Position numbers and translations under genes: made by a program | Source of the DNA: MGIIa-L3 sp11892u | GTDB taxonomy: Archaea; Thermoplasmatota; Poseidoniia; Poseidoniales; Poseidoniaceae | NCBI GenBank assembly: GCA_965659685.1 | Contig: CBFHXB010000007.1 | Coordinates: 1-64,000, forward strand | DNA length: 64,000 nucleotides | Direction of reading: 5' to 3' | In this document: positions 24,787-33,819 of the stretch, in pieces | How the letters are laid out: the number at the start of each line of letters is the position of its first letter | Numbering within the stretch: position 1 is the first letter of the stretch | Notes under the pieces: model-generated | Seen by the model: only the letters and a program-made list of their open reading frames with translations | What the model was told of the DNA's origin: nothing | Databases searched by the model: none

Positions 24787-26310
24787 ATGGCGAGAAAAGG
24801 GGGGAAAGGAGGCCAACGAGGTCGTGCAGCCCAGCGGGCCATGTACGATGAATTGGACAAGTACCCCGTGATGCCGCCTCACGCCTTCGCTCGCATCGTG
24901 CGTGACAAGCGCACGCTGAACATCATTTACCAGATCATCGAGCCTCCGATGACCAAGAAGGAACAGGAGCAACTCGACGAGATCATGGACATCTTCATCC
25001 GCTCGCTTCAGTCCAACATTGAGGAAATCGACACCGAGCCCGAAGCCTACCTCCGGGCGGCGATGGACAAGGTGATCAAGTCCTACGGGATGAAGATTAG
25101 CAAGAAGTCGAAATCCAAGATCTTCTACTACATCCGGCGCGACCTCATCGGCTACGGAAAGATGGACGTGCTGATGAACGACGTCAACGTTGAGGACATT
25201 TCCTTGGACGGGACCGGTGTGCCCATTTTCGCCTACCACCGAAAGTTCGAGTCGGTCGAAACCTCGTGCGTCTGGAACACCGACGACGAACTGGAGTCCT
25301 ACGTCATCAAGCTCGCACAGCGTTGTGGTAAGCACATTTCGGTCGCCGACCCCTTGCTCGACGCGACGCTGATGGACGGCTCGCGAATCGTCATGAAACT
25401 CGGCCGTGAAGTCTCGACCCGTGGCTCGTCGTTCTGCATTCGACGCTTCAAGGACGACCCCTTCTCCCCGGCGGACATCGTCGCGTTCCGAACCATGTCG
25501 TCCTTGATGGTCGCCTACCTGTGGATCGCCTTCCAGAACGAGGTGCCGATGCTCTTCGTCGGTGGTACGGCGTCCGGGAAGACCACCACGCTCAACGCGA
25601 TGTGCATTTTCATTCCATGGCAGATGAAGATCGTCTCCATCGAATCCACCCGTGAGGTGAACATTCCGCAGCCCAACTGGGTTCCGGGTTTGACCCGGCA
25701 AGGGTTTGGTGGTGAATCGACGGAAGGTGTCATCGGAGAGTTCGAACTGCTCAAGGCCGCGCTTCGTGAACGTCCAGAATACATCATTGTGGGTGAGATC
25801 CGTGGTGCTGAGGCCTACGTGCTGTTCCAGGCCATGGCCACCGGACACTGCGCGTACTCCACGGTGCACGCCGACTCCGTCCCCTCCCTCGTTCACCGGC
25901 TTGAGAACAAGCCCATCGACATCCCGCGTGTGTTGCTCCCTGCCCTCGAGGCCTGCGCCATTCAGATTCAGACCAGGATCAACGGCAAGCGTGTTCGTCG
26001 CACCAAGCAAGTGGTCGAAATCGTCGGCATCGACCCGAACTCTTTGGAAGTCATCACGAACGAAGTGTTCCGCTGGGACGTGTCTTCGGACGACTTCATC
26101 TTCAGCGGCAAGTCCTACGTGCTCGAGAAAATCATGGTCAAGATCAACTACAGCCAAGAGGAAATGCGCCGTGAACTTCGCACCCGCAAGCGCGTGCTTG
26201 AGTGGATGGTGCTGAACGACATTCGAAAGGCCGACCAAGTGTCTCAAATCGTGACGGAGTATTACGTCCGTCCCCAGGAGGTCCTCGCTCGGGTCGACGG
26301 ACTCAGGTGA
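24787..26310 (+). CDS. Type IV filament assembly ATPase (TadA/FlaI/GspE family)
   Basis: This 507-residue secretion ATPase has an N-terminal helical region, then GYGKMDVLMNDVNVEDIS, Walker A GGTASGKTT at 259-267, the Asp-box-like SIESTREVNIPQPNW, Walker B YIIVGEIRGAEAY and the His-box GHCAYSTVHADS. It powers assembly of an archaeal type IV pilus or Tad-like filament. It is the first gene of a five-gene operon with two T2SSF membrane proteins and two small one-helix proteins. There is a GTG two codons before the ATG used here. No prepilin peptidase or sensor gene (FlaH) follows, so the system is closer to Tad/adhesion pili than to a full archaellum. Confidence 0.92.
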   Translation: MARKGGKGGQRGRAAQRAMYDELDKYPVMPPHAFARIVRDKRTLNIIYQIIEPPMTKKEQEQLDEIMDIFIRSLQSNIEEIDTEPEAYLRAAMDKVIKSYGMKISKKSKSKIFYYIRRDLIGYGKMDVLMNDVNVEDISLDGTGVPIFAYHRKFESVETSCVWNTDDELESYVIKLAQRCGKHISVADPLLDATLMDGSRIVMKLGREVSTRGSSFCIRRFKDDPFSPADIVAFRTMSSLMVAYLWIAFQNEVPMLFVGGTASGKTTTLNAMCIFIPWQMKIVSIESTREVNIPQPNWVPGLTRQGFGGESTEGVIGEFELLKAALRERPEYIIVGEIRGAEAYVLFQAMATGHCAYSTVHADSVPSLVHRLENKPIDIPRVLLPALEACAIQIQTRINGKRVRRTKQVVEIVGIDPNSLEVITNEVFRWDVSSDDFIFSGKSYVLEKIMVKINYSQEEMRRELRTRKRVLEWMVLNDIRKADQVSQIVTEYYVRPQEVLARVDGLR

Positions 26311-26322
26311 GGTGGAACGGAC

Positions 26323-27342
26323 ATGGAACTCTCCTTGTGGCAGCAGTTCTGCAACCGTCTGCTTGGACGGATGATCAAGAAGCGTGCCCGTGCCAACAAG
26401 GTGCTCTCGGACAACATCATCAAGGGCAAATTGGACATCATGCCCGAGGTGTACATCGCTCAGACGATTTTGATCACGATTGCCGTGAGCGCCATCAGCG
26501 CCCTGATTTTGATGGCGGTCTTCTTCCCTGAGATTGGGGCCATCGCCCTGTACGAGGGCCTGATGGACCCGGCCATCGACAACAGGTGCTTCGAATGGGT
26601 GTATTGGAACAAGGAACTCCTCGACGATTCGTTGCCCTACCAAGGCTGCCCGTACTACCGCACCCGCGTCTTCCCAAGTTTCGCCAAGGTGGCCATCGTC
26701 GGTGTGTTCGGCGTCATCGCGCCCTTTGCAACCTGGAAGGTGTCCAGCAACGGTGCAGCCTCTGCGGCCAAGAAGCGTGGTGACAAGATCGAGAAGTACC
26801 TGCCCTACGCCGCGTCCTACACCGCCGCGATGAGCGCAGCCAACGCCACTCCGGGCAAGATCTTCCGCTCCCTCGCCATGAACAAGGACATCTACGGTGA
26901 CGTGGCGGACGACGCTGCCATCATTTACCGCGACATCACCCTGATGGGTTACGACCTGATCACCGCCATGAAAATGGCCGTCGACCGCGCAGCATCGCCT
27001 TGGTTGACCGAATTTTTCCAAGGCATGATCGGTACCCTCACCGCCGGTGGCCAACTCAAACTGTTCTTCCTGAACCGTGCCGAGCACTACATGCGTGAGA
27101 ACCGCACACGTCTTCACAAGTTCCTCGAAAGCATCGCCCTGCTTGCAGAGTCATACATCGTGGTCGCCGTCGCCATGCCGCTTTTCCTCATCGTGATGCT
27201 CGTCATCATGTTCTGGGTGTCCGGTTCCGGCGCCCAGATGTCTGAAGGCATGCTCTACGGCATCGTCTTGGGCTTCATCCCCCTCATCCACGTCGCCTAT
27301 GCTTTCCTCGTGTGGTCGAGCAGCAAGGAACAGGAAATGTGA
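26323..27342 (+). CDS. Type IV filament platform protein 1 (T2SSF/TadC-like)
   Basis: The 339-residue protein has an N-terminal helix at about 42-66, an outside loop with several Cys and Tyr residues (RCFEWVYWNK, GCPYYR), a second helix near 120, the cytosolic T2SSF domain (KYLPYAASYTAAMSAANATPG, GYDLITAMKMAVDR) and two C-terminal helices. Platform proteins bind the ATPase and feed pilins to the filament. It starts 12 bp after the ATPase stop. A second, longer platform-like gene follows, as in Tad systems with TadB plus TadC. Confidence 0.9.
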   Translation: MELSLWQQFCNRLLGRMIKKRARANKVLSDNIIKGKLDIMPEVYIAQTILITIAVSAISALILMAVFFPEIGAIALYEGLMDPAIDNRCFEWVYWNKELLDDSLPYQGCPYYRTRVFPSFAKVAIVGVFGVIAPFATWKVSSNGAASAAKKRGDKIEKYLPYAASYTAAMSAANATPGKIFRSLAMNKDIYGDVADDAAIIYRDITLMGYDLITAMKMAVDRAASPWLTEFFQGMIGTLTAGGQLKLFFLNRAEHYMRENRTRLHKFLESIALLAESYIVVAVAMPLFLIVMLVIMFWVSGSGAQMSEGMLYGIVLGFIPLIHVAYAFLVWSSSKEQEM

Positions 27343-27354
27343 GGGGGTGGGTTC

Positions 27355-28911
27355 ATGGCGAAGAAGAAGAAGAAGATCGTTGTTGACCTCGATCTTCCCA
27401 AGGACGATCCGACCCAACGGAATTTCCTGATCATCCTCTTCGTCTCAATCATGCTCGGCACGGCTTCAGGGCTGTTTTGGATCACGAATTCTGGTTTTCT
27501 TCCCACCGCGAACGGCGAACCCATGTTCACCAACCTCGCGTGCTCAACAATCACCGGGGACCAGGGCTTCAACGCGCCGTCCACGCCGACCTATGCGATG
27601 AACGAAAGCTGTTCCATCTTGAAGGACAACCCCGAGACGGTGGTCTGGGAAGAAACCGAGGGTTGGGAAAACATTGAGCGAGCCGGGGCTTCGTTCGACA
27701 TGCCCGGCATCGACCGAGATTTTGTCGGTCAGGGGATCGTCATCACCCAACCTGTCACGGTCACGTGTTCCGTGGACGCCGCTGAGGCAACGCCGTACAC
27801 CGTGGCCATCCGTGACAAATACAAGATGACCCTCGCCTACAATCAGGGTGTTGCTGGGGTTCCTGGTGACGATTGCAGCCTCTCTATGGCCGACCTTGAA
27901 CCCGGGGAACGTTATGAGTTCGGCTTCTGGGTGGACGAACAGGACCAGTACCTGTCCACCGTCACCTTCCGTTTCGAGGCGGAGTACTACGACGGCATTC
28001 CAGACAACATGAACAACAAGTCGTTGTGGCTTGGTCCAACCTTGGGCGACACGCAACTTCGCCCGATGATTTTCCTGAATTTCTTCGGCCTCACCTTCTT
28101 CCTCTACATTTTCCCCGCTTCGTACTACGCCGAGCGCGTGGCGCTCAAGCGGAACGAGAAGGAGGACAAGTTCCCAGATTTCCTCCGGGACCTTGCCGAA
28201 TACTGGAAGGGTGGCCTGTCGATGACGGTCGCCGTTCAGACGTTGGCCACCTCCGAGTACGGTGCGTTGAACGACGAAGTCCGGAAGATGTCGAGCCAAC
28301 TGTCGTGGGGCGTCAAGTTCGGTGACGTGATCAACATCTTCGCAGAACGCGTCGGCACGCCGCTGGTCAAGCGTGCCATCTCGCTGATTTCCGAAGCCGA
28401 CCGTGCAGGTGGGAAGATTTCGGACATCCTGATCACGGCTGCAAACGACAGCCGCGAAATCAAATTCCTCGAGGCCGAACGGCAACGCGCCATCGGTTCA
28501 TACATCGCGGTCATTTGGACCTCGTATGGTGTGTTCCTTGGCGTGATTGTCGTGCTGGCCAAGGTCTTCATTCCCGCCATCGCCGATTCGAACTCCGGCG
28601 GTGGTGACGGCGGTGATTCTGGCGGGCAGAACATCGGGAACATGCAAATTCGGGCCATTGACCCACTGTTTTTCCTGACGATCTTCTACTACGGCGTGAC
28701 CATGCAAGCGATGGGCAACGGTGCCATGGCTGGATTGATGGCCACAGGCCGCATCACGAGCGGGTTCAAGCACTCTGGCATGATGATCGTCTTGGCCATC
28801 CTTGTGTTCAACTTCATTGCCTTTTCACCGGATTTGATTGGTGTGACGGTCCTCGATGGCCTCAACCAATCCGCTGGCCCCTACAGCCCGACGCGGCTCA
28901 ACTGGGTGTGA
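27355..28911 (+). CDS. Type IV filament platform protein 2 with large extracytoplasmic insert
   Basis: The 518-residue product starts MAKKKKKIVVD, has one helix at about 23-45, an outside domain of roughly 180 residues, then a helix near 235, the T2SSF domain (FPDFLRDLAEYWKGGLSM, ISEADRAGGKISDIL) and further helices at the C-terminus. Between helices at about 410-430 lies a Gly/Ser/Asp-rich loop (SNSGGGDGGDSGGQ). The outside domain has two pairs of Cys and beta-strand character and is not usual for TadB/TadC. The spacing to the preceding gene is 12 bp. Confidence 0.88.
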   Translation: MAKKKKKIVVDLDLPKDDPTQRNFLIILFVSIMLGTASGLFWITNSGFLPTANGEPMFTNLACSTITGDQGFNAPSTPTYAMNESCSILKDNPETVVWEETEGWENIERAGASFDMPGIDRDFVGQGIVITQPVTVTCSVDAAEATPYTVAIRDKYKMTLAYNQGVAGVPGDDCSLSMADLEPGERYEFGFWVDEQDQYLSTVTFRFEAEYYDGIPDNMNNKSLWLGPTLGDTQLRPMIFLNFFGLTFFLYIFPASYYAERVALKRNEKEDKFPDFLRDLAEYWKGGLSMTVAVQTLATSEYGALNDEVRKMSSQLSWGVKFGDVINIFAERVGTPLVKRAISLISEADRAGGKISDILITAANDSREIKFLEAERQRAIGSYIAVIWTSYGVFLGVIVVLAKVFIPAIADSNSGGGDGGDSGGQNIGNMQIRAIDPLFFLTIFYYGVTMQAMGNGAMAGLMATGRITSGFKHSGMMIVLAILVFNFIAFSPDLIGVTVLDGLNQSAGPYSPTRLNWV

Positions 28912-28914
28912 GCC

Positions 28915-29358
28915 ATGCGCCCTGAGGAGAACGAAGCGCAAGTGCACATCCTCGAGATGTTGACCTTGTTCTGGATTTTCTTCATGTCCGCGACCTTCTT
29001 GATTCAGATTCAGGTGCCTGATGCGCCCTCAGTGGCCCTCGATGCGGGGCTTGAGGGCGCCGGCGTGGACGCCTTTACCGCCGCATTGGCCACGCCCTCC
29101 GAGGGCGAGGCAGACAGCCTCCTTCACGAGCACCTCGAAGCCCAAGACCTCGATGCCGCCTGCGCCATGTTGCAGGAACGGCTGACCGACGGCCATGACG
29201 GGAATTGTTGGATCGCCGCCGACCGCGCCCCAGCTTCTCCCCATGGCGACACCGCCTCCCCCTTGGGCGGTACCGTGGCGGTGCATCACCTCCTGGTGAC
29301 CGAAGGAACCGTGTGGACCCTGACCCTCGACGTTTGGCACCGTGGAGGTGGCGTCTGA
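28915..29358 (+). CDS. Small one-helix protein, candidate pseudopilin
   Basis: This 147-residue product begins MRPEENEAQVHILEM, then a hydrophobic helix (LTLFWIFFMSATFLIQIQV) and a soluble domain with acidic and His residues. The N-terminal charged part plus helix is the architecture of archaeal pilin-like proteins, but no class III signal peptide cleavage site (for example KRGQ/A before the helix) is obvious. It follows the second platform gene by 3 bp and overlaps the next gene by one base (TGATG), so it belongs to the filament operon. Confidence 0.8.
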   Translation: MRPEENEAQVHILEMLTLFWIFFMSATFLIQIQVPDAPSVALDAGLEGAGVDAFTAALATPSEGEADSLLHEHLEAQDLDAACAMLQERLTDGHDGNCWIAADRAPASPHGDTASPLGGTVAVHHLLVTEGTVWTLTLDVWHRGGGV

Positions 29359-29807
29359 TGCGCGTGCACGAGCGGCAACGTGACGATCGCGGGCAAATGT
29401 TGCTCGCCACCGGCATGGTTCTCCTCCTGTCCCTGATGTCGATGGCCATCTTTTCGATCAAGGTGGCCGGCATGGCCATGCCGCACGAACCGGCCTCGGA
29501 CGGTGCGTTGAGGACCACCGCACAGGTGAACGACGTGCTTCCTGGTCTGGTCACGGCCCGTGCCGAGATGTGGATGGAAGCCGGGGACATCGAAGCGGAG
29601 GAAGCGGTGCGTCTGGCCATGGAGAGCACGGTCCGTGACATGCTCCATCACGGCGAAGTGCGCGGCGTGGAAGTCAAACTCATGGAAGCCACCGTGATGC
29701 AAAACGCTGACACGGAAGGATTGGTGGACGTGTCGGTGGACCTCGGCGTTTCGGACACCGACGTGCGGATTGAGATCCCGCTGACCTTTACGGTCGACTT
29801 GCGTTGA
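29358..29807 (+). CDS. Small one-helix protein, candidate pilin or pseudopilin
   Basis: The 149-residue product begins MRVHERQRDDRGQMLLATG, then a hydrophobic helix to about residue 37 and a soluble C-terminal domain of beta and helical segments ending ETLTF-like (PLTFTVDLR). The DRGQ before the helix resembles the start of haloarchaeal and Tad-type pilin-like proteins, in which a charged tail with Arg-Gly-Gln precedes the hydrophobic stretch. It is the last gene of the filament operon. The convergent kinase gene begins right after its stop. Confidence 0.8.
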   Translation: MRVHERQRDDRGQMLLATGMVLLLSLMSMAIFSIKVAGMAMPHEPASDGALRTTAQVNDVLPGLVTARAEMWMEAGDIEAEEAVRLAMESTVRDMLHHGEVRGVEVKLMEATVMQNADTEGLVDVSVDLGVSDTDVRIEIPLTFTVDLR

Positions 29808-30464
29808 TCACGCCTGAAGGGCGTTCCACGCCAGGTCCATGTGGTGCAGAATGCGCTTGACCTCGTCGTGCCGGTCAACGTCGATGACCGGCCAGCCGGC
29901 CACCTTGGCACGGTCGACCAACCCGTCTTGGATCGCTCGGATGCGGTCCAAGGATGCAATGTATCGGTCCGCTCGTCGCCAAGAGACCTCCTCGCGCTCG
30001 CGCAACATCGCCTTGTGCTGCGCTTCGTCGATGACGTTGAGCACAACACCGACGGCGACACCGCCGTCCCTGCGCCACGCCTGAAGCAGGCGGTCCATGG
30101 GCACGACGTGCACGCCTTCGAGCAGGAGATCGATGCCTTCGCGACGTGCGCGCTCGACCGTGGCTCGGATGCCGTCCTCCAACGCGTCGCAGGTTTCCAG
30201 CCAGTCGAGCACCGCATCACCGGTGCCGCCTTGGCTGAACGACGAACGGTGCAAGGCCGGTCGGGAGCGTTCTGGGTCCGTGGTCCGAAGCACTTCGCGG
30301 ATGGCGTCCGTGGAGACGCAGCGGGTGAAGTCCCGCTCAAGCAGAATGCGACGGGCGGTGCTGGACTTTCCCGTTCCCGATGTTCCGGCCACGATCAGCA
30401 AGCGCGGCGTGCGCGTCGAGGTGGCGAGGAGGGTTGCTTCGGCGAGGCCCACGCGCTCCACCAT
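29808..30464 (-). CDS. 2-phosphoglycerate-kinase-like P-loop kinase
   Basis: This 218-residue protein has a Walker A loop in LIVAGTSGTGKSS and the segment CVSTDAIREVLRTTDPE followed by PALHRSSF, which is the pattern of archaeal 2-phosphoglycerate kinase (first step towards cyclic 2,3-diphosphoglycerate). LLLEGVHVVP is the Walker B region. The known enzymes carry an N-terminal ATP-cone or about 300 residues, so this shorter protein may have another small-molecule substrate. GTG 30488 is an alternative start. It is convergent with the filament operon without a gap. Confidence 0.8.
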   Translation of the reverse strand: MVERVGLAEATLLATSTRTPRLLIVAGTSGTGKSSTARRILLERDFTRCVSTDAIREVLRTTDPERSRPALHRSSFSQGGTGDAVLDWLETCDALEDGIRATVERARREGIDLLLEGVHVVPMDRLLQAWRRDGGVAVGVVLNVIDEAQHKAMLREREEVSWRRADRYIASLDRIRAIQDGLVDRAKVAGWPVIDVDRHDEVKRILHHMDLAWNALQA

Positions 30465-30561
30465 GCTACCCGTTCGTGCATGCGTCACATCATGCTTCCC
30501 GCGAGGATTGACCCTGCCCTCCCGCCGTTCGACTTTTCATGCGTCGGCCGGTGGGGGGTGC

Positions 30562-32007
30562 ATGGACGAGGAATCGATGTGGATTGGCGGCGCGTGGACA
30601 AGCGCTTCAGACGGTGCAACCGGTGAGGTGCTCGACCCATCGAGCGGCGAGGTCATTGCCAGCGTACCCAAAGCCACCTTGGCCGACGTGGACACGGCCG
30701 TGGCCGCAAGCCGTGCGGCCTTCGAAGACCGTTCCTGGGCCGCCATGGACCCTGCTCAGCGGGGGCGCATCCTCCAGAAGATGGCCGCCGTCACCTATGC
30801 ACAAGCGAAGAACCTCGCCAGCATCGAGAGCCGCAACAACGGGAAGACCTTCCGTGAGGCCCTCTCTGAAATCCGCTACGGTGCGTGGACCCTCGAGTAC
30901 TTCGCGGGCGCCTCGGACAAGATCGAAGGCTCCACGATCCCCGTGCCCGGCAACCGCCTCAACTACAGCCTCCGGCAACCCCTGGGCGTCACCGCGCACC
31001 TCGTGCCCTGGAACTTCCCGCTCCAACTTGCACTGCGTTCCATCGCTCCGGCCTTGGCCGCAGGATGCACCGTCATCGCCAAGCCGGCCTCGTGGACGCC
31101 GCTCTCGCTGATCGCATGGGCGAAGGCCATCGATGAGGCCGAGACTGGATTGCCCTCGGGTGTGTTGCAGGTCATCACCGGCTCCGGCGGCCTCATCGGC
31201 GATGCCTTGGCGGGCCACGCCGGCGTCGACGGCATCGTCCTGACCGGCGGCGTGCCCACAGGCAAGGCCGTGATGGCCAAGGCCAGCGAGCGCCTCACGC
31301 CCGTCACCCTCGAACTCGGCGGCAAGGGCGCGCACCTCGTGTTCCCCGACGCAGACCTGCGGACCGCCGCCAAGGCGGTGTGCTTTGGCATCTTCATGAA
31401 CGCCGGGCAAATGTGTTGGGCCGGTTCGCGGCTCATCGTCCACGAGGACGTTCATGACGACCTCGTCGAGGCCATCGTGGCCGAGATCGGCAAGTGGCCC
31501 GTCGGGCCCGGCCTCTCCGAAGGGGTGCGCATGGGTTCACTGGTCCACACGTCTCACCGGGACGAGGTGCTCGAGAAGCTCAACGCGGGTCTCGCCATGG
31601 GCGGCCAAGTCGTGCTTGGTGGCGCCGCGATGACCGAGGATCACCCGGACGGGGCTTTCATGCAACCCACCGTGGTCACCGGCGTGGACGAGAACAACCT
31701 TCTCTTCACCGAGGAATTGTTCGGACCCGTGTTGGCCGTGACCAGTTTCTCCGAGGAATCCGAAGCCCTCCGGCTTGCAAACGCGACCGAGTTCGGCCTC
31801 CTGAACGGCGTGTGGACTCAGCATCTTGGCCGTGCCCACCGGCTTGCGCGCGACCTGCAGTGCGGCATGGTGAGCATCAACGAGTACCCCATCACCTTCC
31901 CACAAACGGCCTTCACCGGATGGAAGATGTCGGGCATCGGCGTTGAACAGAGCCTTGACGCTCTGCGGTTTTACACCCGCGTCAAGAACGTCAACGTGAA
32001 GATTTGA
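30562..32007 (+). CDS. Aldehyde dehydrogenase, NAD(P)-dependent
   Basis: The 481-residue protein is a classical ALDH with PWNFP at 149-153 (N151 oxyanion), general base E251 in VTLELGGKG and catalytic C285 in NAGQMCWAGSR. Instead of the usual FTGS motif it has VLTGGVPTGK. It lies 10 bp ahead of a PaaG-like isomerase gene on the same strand. The aldehyde substrate is unknown. Given the neighbours, candidates are a semialdehyde from ring cleavage or an aryl- or alkyl-aldehyde feeding the CoA pathway. It is not fused to a hydratase, unlike PaaZ. Confidence 0.92.
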   Translation: MDEESMWIGGAWTSASDGATGEVLDPSSGEVIASVPKATLADVDTAVAASRAAFEDRSWAAMDPAQRGRILQKMAAVTYAQAKNLASIESRNNGKTFREALSEIRYGAWTLEYFAGASDKIEGSTIPVPGNRLNYSLRQPLGVTAHLVPWNFPLQLALRSIAPALAAGCTVIAKPASWTPLSLIAWAKAIDEAETGLPSGVLQVITGSGGLIGDALAGHAGVDGIVLTGGVPTGKAVMAKASERLTPVTLELGGKGAHLVFPDADLRTAAKAVCFGIFMNAGQMCWAGSRLIVHEDVHDDLVEAIVAEIGKWPVGPGLSEGVRMGSLVHTSHRDEVLEKLNAGLAMGGQVVLGGAAMTEDHPDGAFMQPTVVTGVDENNLLFTEELFGPVLAVTSFSEESEALRLANATEFGLLNGVWTQHLGRAHRLARDLQCGMVSINEYPITFPQTAFTGWKMSGIGVEQSLDALRFYTRVKNVNVKI

Positions 32008-32017
32008 GGTGACACCG

Positions 32018-32800
32018 ATGACGGTTGAACGCACGTCCCCCAAACCCGGCGTGGCCATGCTCCGTTTGACCGGAGCCACCGCGAGCGCATCGTTTTCTCG
32101 CGCTTCCCTGCCCGTCATCGCCAAGGCGATCGACGAGGTGCTCAACGATGCAGAGGTCCGTGCCCTGGTCATCACCGGCGAGGGGCGGTTTTTCTCGGCC
32201 GGTGCCGACATCGATGCCTTCGCAGCATCCATCGAAGCCGGTGACGCACCGGCGCTCATCCGGGATTTGACCGGTCATCTGCACCCCTTGCTGCTGCGCA
32301 TGCGCACGTCGTCCACCATCTGCGTGGCCGCCATCAACGGGGCGGCCGCAGGCGGTGGGCTCGGTCTTGCGCTGGCCTGCGACGCACGCGTGGCGTCCAC
32401 GGATGCACGCCTTGCCGCGTCCTACGCTGGCATGGGCCTCTCACCCGATGGCGGGTCCACGTGGCTCTTGCCACGCCTGGTGGGCAACCAGGTCGCCCGA
32501 CGCTTCTTCTTTGACAACACGATTTGGGATGCACAGGAAGCATACGACCGTGGAGCGGTGGATTACCTCGTCCCTGCTGAGCACCTGATCGATACGGCGC
32601 TGGGCGTTGCGGTCGCGTGGAGCGGCTGGAGCGAGCACGTCCGGGAAGCGACGAAACACCTTCTGCACGTGGAGTCCGACAACGATTTGGCCACGCACCT
32701 CGATCATGAACGAACGTTGATCGAAGCGGCCGGCACGACGGAGGCCTTCGAGGAGGGCGTGGCCGCTTTCCTCGCCCGTCGACGTCCGAAATCGAATTGA
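32018..32800 (+). CDS. Crotonase-family isomerase, PaaG-like
   Basis: This 260-residue protein has the crotonase fold, but neither glutamate of enoyl-CoA hydratase is present: GGGLGLALACD replaces GGGCE and AASYAGMGL replaces the PE segment. Instead D144 in LSPDGGSTWLLPRLVG matches the Asp of PaaG-type isomerases, and the C-terminal LDHERTLIEAA and EEGVAAFLARRRP are also PaaG-like. PaaG converts ring-epoxide CoA esters to the oxepin and also moves double bonds. ATG 32018 after GAGGTGAC is used; GTG 32009 is possible. The gene is paired with the aldehyde dehydrogenase and lies 4.6 kb from the di-iron oxygenase. Confidence 0.82.
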   Translation: MTVERTSPKPGVAMLRLTGATASASFSRASLPVIAKAIDEVLNDAEVRALVITGEGRFFSAGADIDAFAASIEAGDAPALIRDLTGHLHPLLLRMRTSSTICVAAINGAAAGGGLGLALACDARVASTDARLAASYAGMGLSPDGGSTWLLPRLVGNQVARRFFFDNTIWDAQEAYDRGAVDYLVPAEHLIDTALGVAVAWSGWSEHVREATKHLLHVESDNDLATHLDHERTLIEAAGTTEAFEEGVAAFLARRRPKSN

Positions 32801-32867
32801 AGGCTCCCCTCCCGTGATACGCCTATGCATTGGATCTACAATGGGTTACACCGGTGTTACAGAGTGG

Positions 32868-32874
32868 ATAAATA
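32868..32874 (+). promoter_or_regulatory. TATA box, leaderless promoter of lipoprotein gene
   Basis: ATAAATA is centred about 26 bp upstream of the ATG at 32897, so transcription should begin at or next to the start codon. Confidence 0.75.
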
Positions 32875-32896
32875 CGCCCTTGCGGCATCGATTCAC

Positions 32897-33763
32897 ATGA
32901 ACAGAAGGGTTGCTTTCCTTGTCGTCACACTGATGATGACGGTTTCTCTCTCCGGGTGTCTGGGGCGCGGCGGAGGAAACGGTGAGAACGACAACAACAT
33001 GGGACCTCCTGAAGACGTCAATGCTGAAGCGTACAATGTCCTGTACATTGGTCACAGCTTCGGACGAGTTTTTGCTGAAACACTTCAGGATTATGCCCAC
33101 ACCGCAGGGTTCACCGATCACGCACAGTACATCGAAATGAGTGGAGGTGCTTCAGGCGCCCCCGATAGACTATGGGAAGACAACGGCCATCGTGAGAACA
33201 TCAAGGCTTACTTGGATACGGGCGAGATTGATGTGTTGATCATGATCTGCTGTTCGGTTGAATTCGTCGAAACAGGCGGACAGTCGGACGAAGCAATTTG
33301 GAACTTTACCGATTATGCTTTGGACAAAAACCCAGATACCCGCATTGGACTTTCGATGCTTTGGAAAGATTTTCCCGGACAATATGAGAACGCAAGCGAG
33401 CATAAGGACGGAACTGAATTCTTGTACGATTCTTGGGTTCGATTGGCTTCCAACTTGAGCGCTGATTATCCAGATGCAGATGTGTTCACCTTCCACCACG
33501 GCGCTGCAGCATATGAATTACGAGACATGTTTGAAACAGACCAACTTGAGGATGACGTCAACCAACTTTCGGGTCCAAAGGCAACCTCGGTCTTCACCGA
33601 TGAAAAGGGGCACGCAGGCCAAATTTTGATCGACACAGGAACGCTCATCTGGCTTCATGCAGTTCACGGTGTGGAACCGTTGGATGTGGCAGAATTTCCC
33701 CAATGGAGCACCGACATACGCGTCATCGCAGACTCTCTTCTCGATGAGGAAAATCATCAGTAG
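32897..33763 (+). CDS. Lipoprotein with SGNH-hydrolase-like domain
   Basis: The 288-residue product has a short signal peptide ending in the lipobox LSGC with C21, then a Gly/Asn linker and a domain beginning NVLYIGHSFGRVFAETL. G52-H53-S54-F55 resembles block I of SGNH or DUF4886-type esterases, and DEKGHAGQ near residue 236 could supply the Asp/His pair. No other SGNH block is certain. Base composition is clearly more AT-rich than in neighbouring genes, with codons such as TTT, AAT, GAT and ATA more common. That and the isolated position suggest recent acquisition. The esterase role is a tentative inference. Confidence 0.75.
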   Translation: MNRRVAFLVVTLMMTVSLSGCLGRGGGNGENDNNMGPPEDVNAEAYNVLYIGHSFGRVFAETLQDYAHTAGFTDHAQYIEMSGGASGAPDRLWEDNGHRENIKAYLDTGEIDVLIMICCSVEFVETGGQSDEAIWNFTDYALDKNPDTRIGLSMLWKDFPGQYENASEHKDGTEFLYDSWVRLASNLSADYPDADVFTFHHGAAAYELRDMFETDQLEDDVNQLSGPKATSVFTDEKGHAGQILIDTGTLIWLHAVHGVEPLDVAEFPQWSTDIRVIADSLLDEENHQ

Positions 33764-33769
33764 CGGCAT

Positions 33770-33819
33770 ATCATGTCCATGAACTCGCAAAGGTTCTTGC
33801 GAACCCCTCAAGACATGAT
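33770..33819. repeat. Nested inverted repeat behind the lipoprotein gene
   Basis: ATCATGTC at 33770-33777 pairs with GACATGAT at 33812-33819. Inside, TCGCAA at 33785-33790 pairs with TTGCGA at 33797-33802. It starts 7 bp after the stop and may be a terminator or the edge of an inserted segment. Confidence 0.55.
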
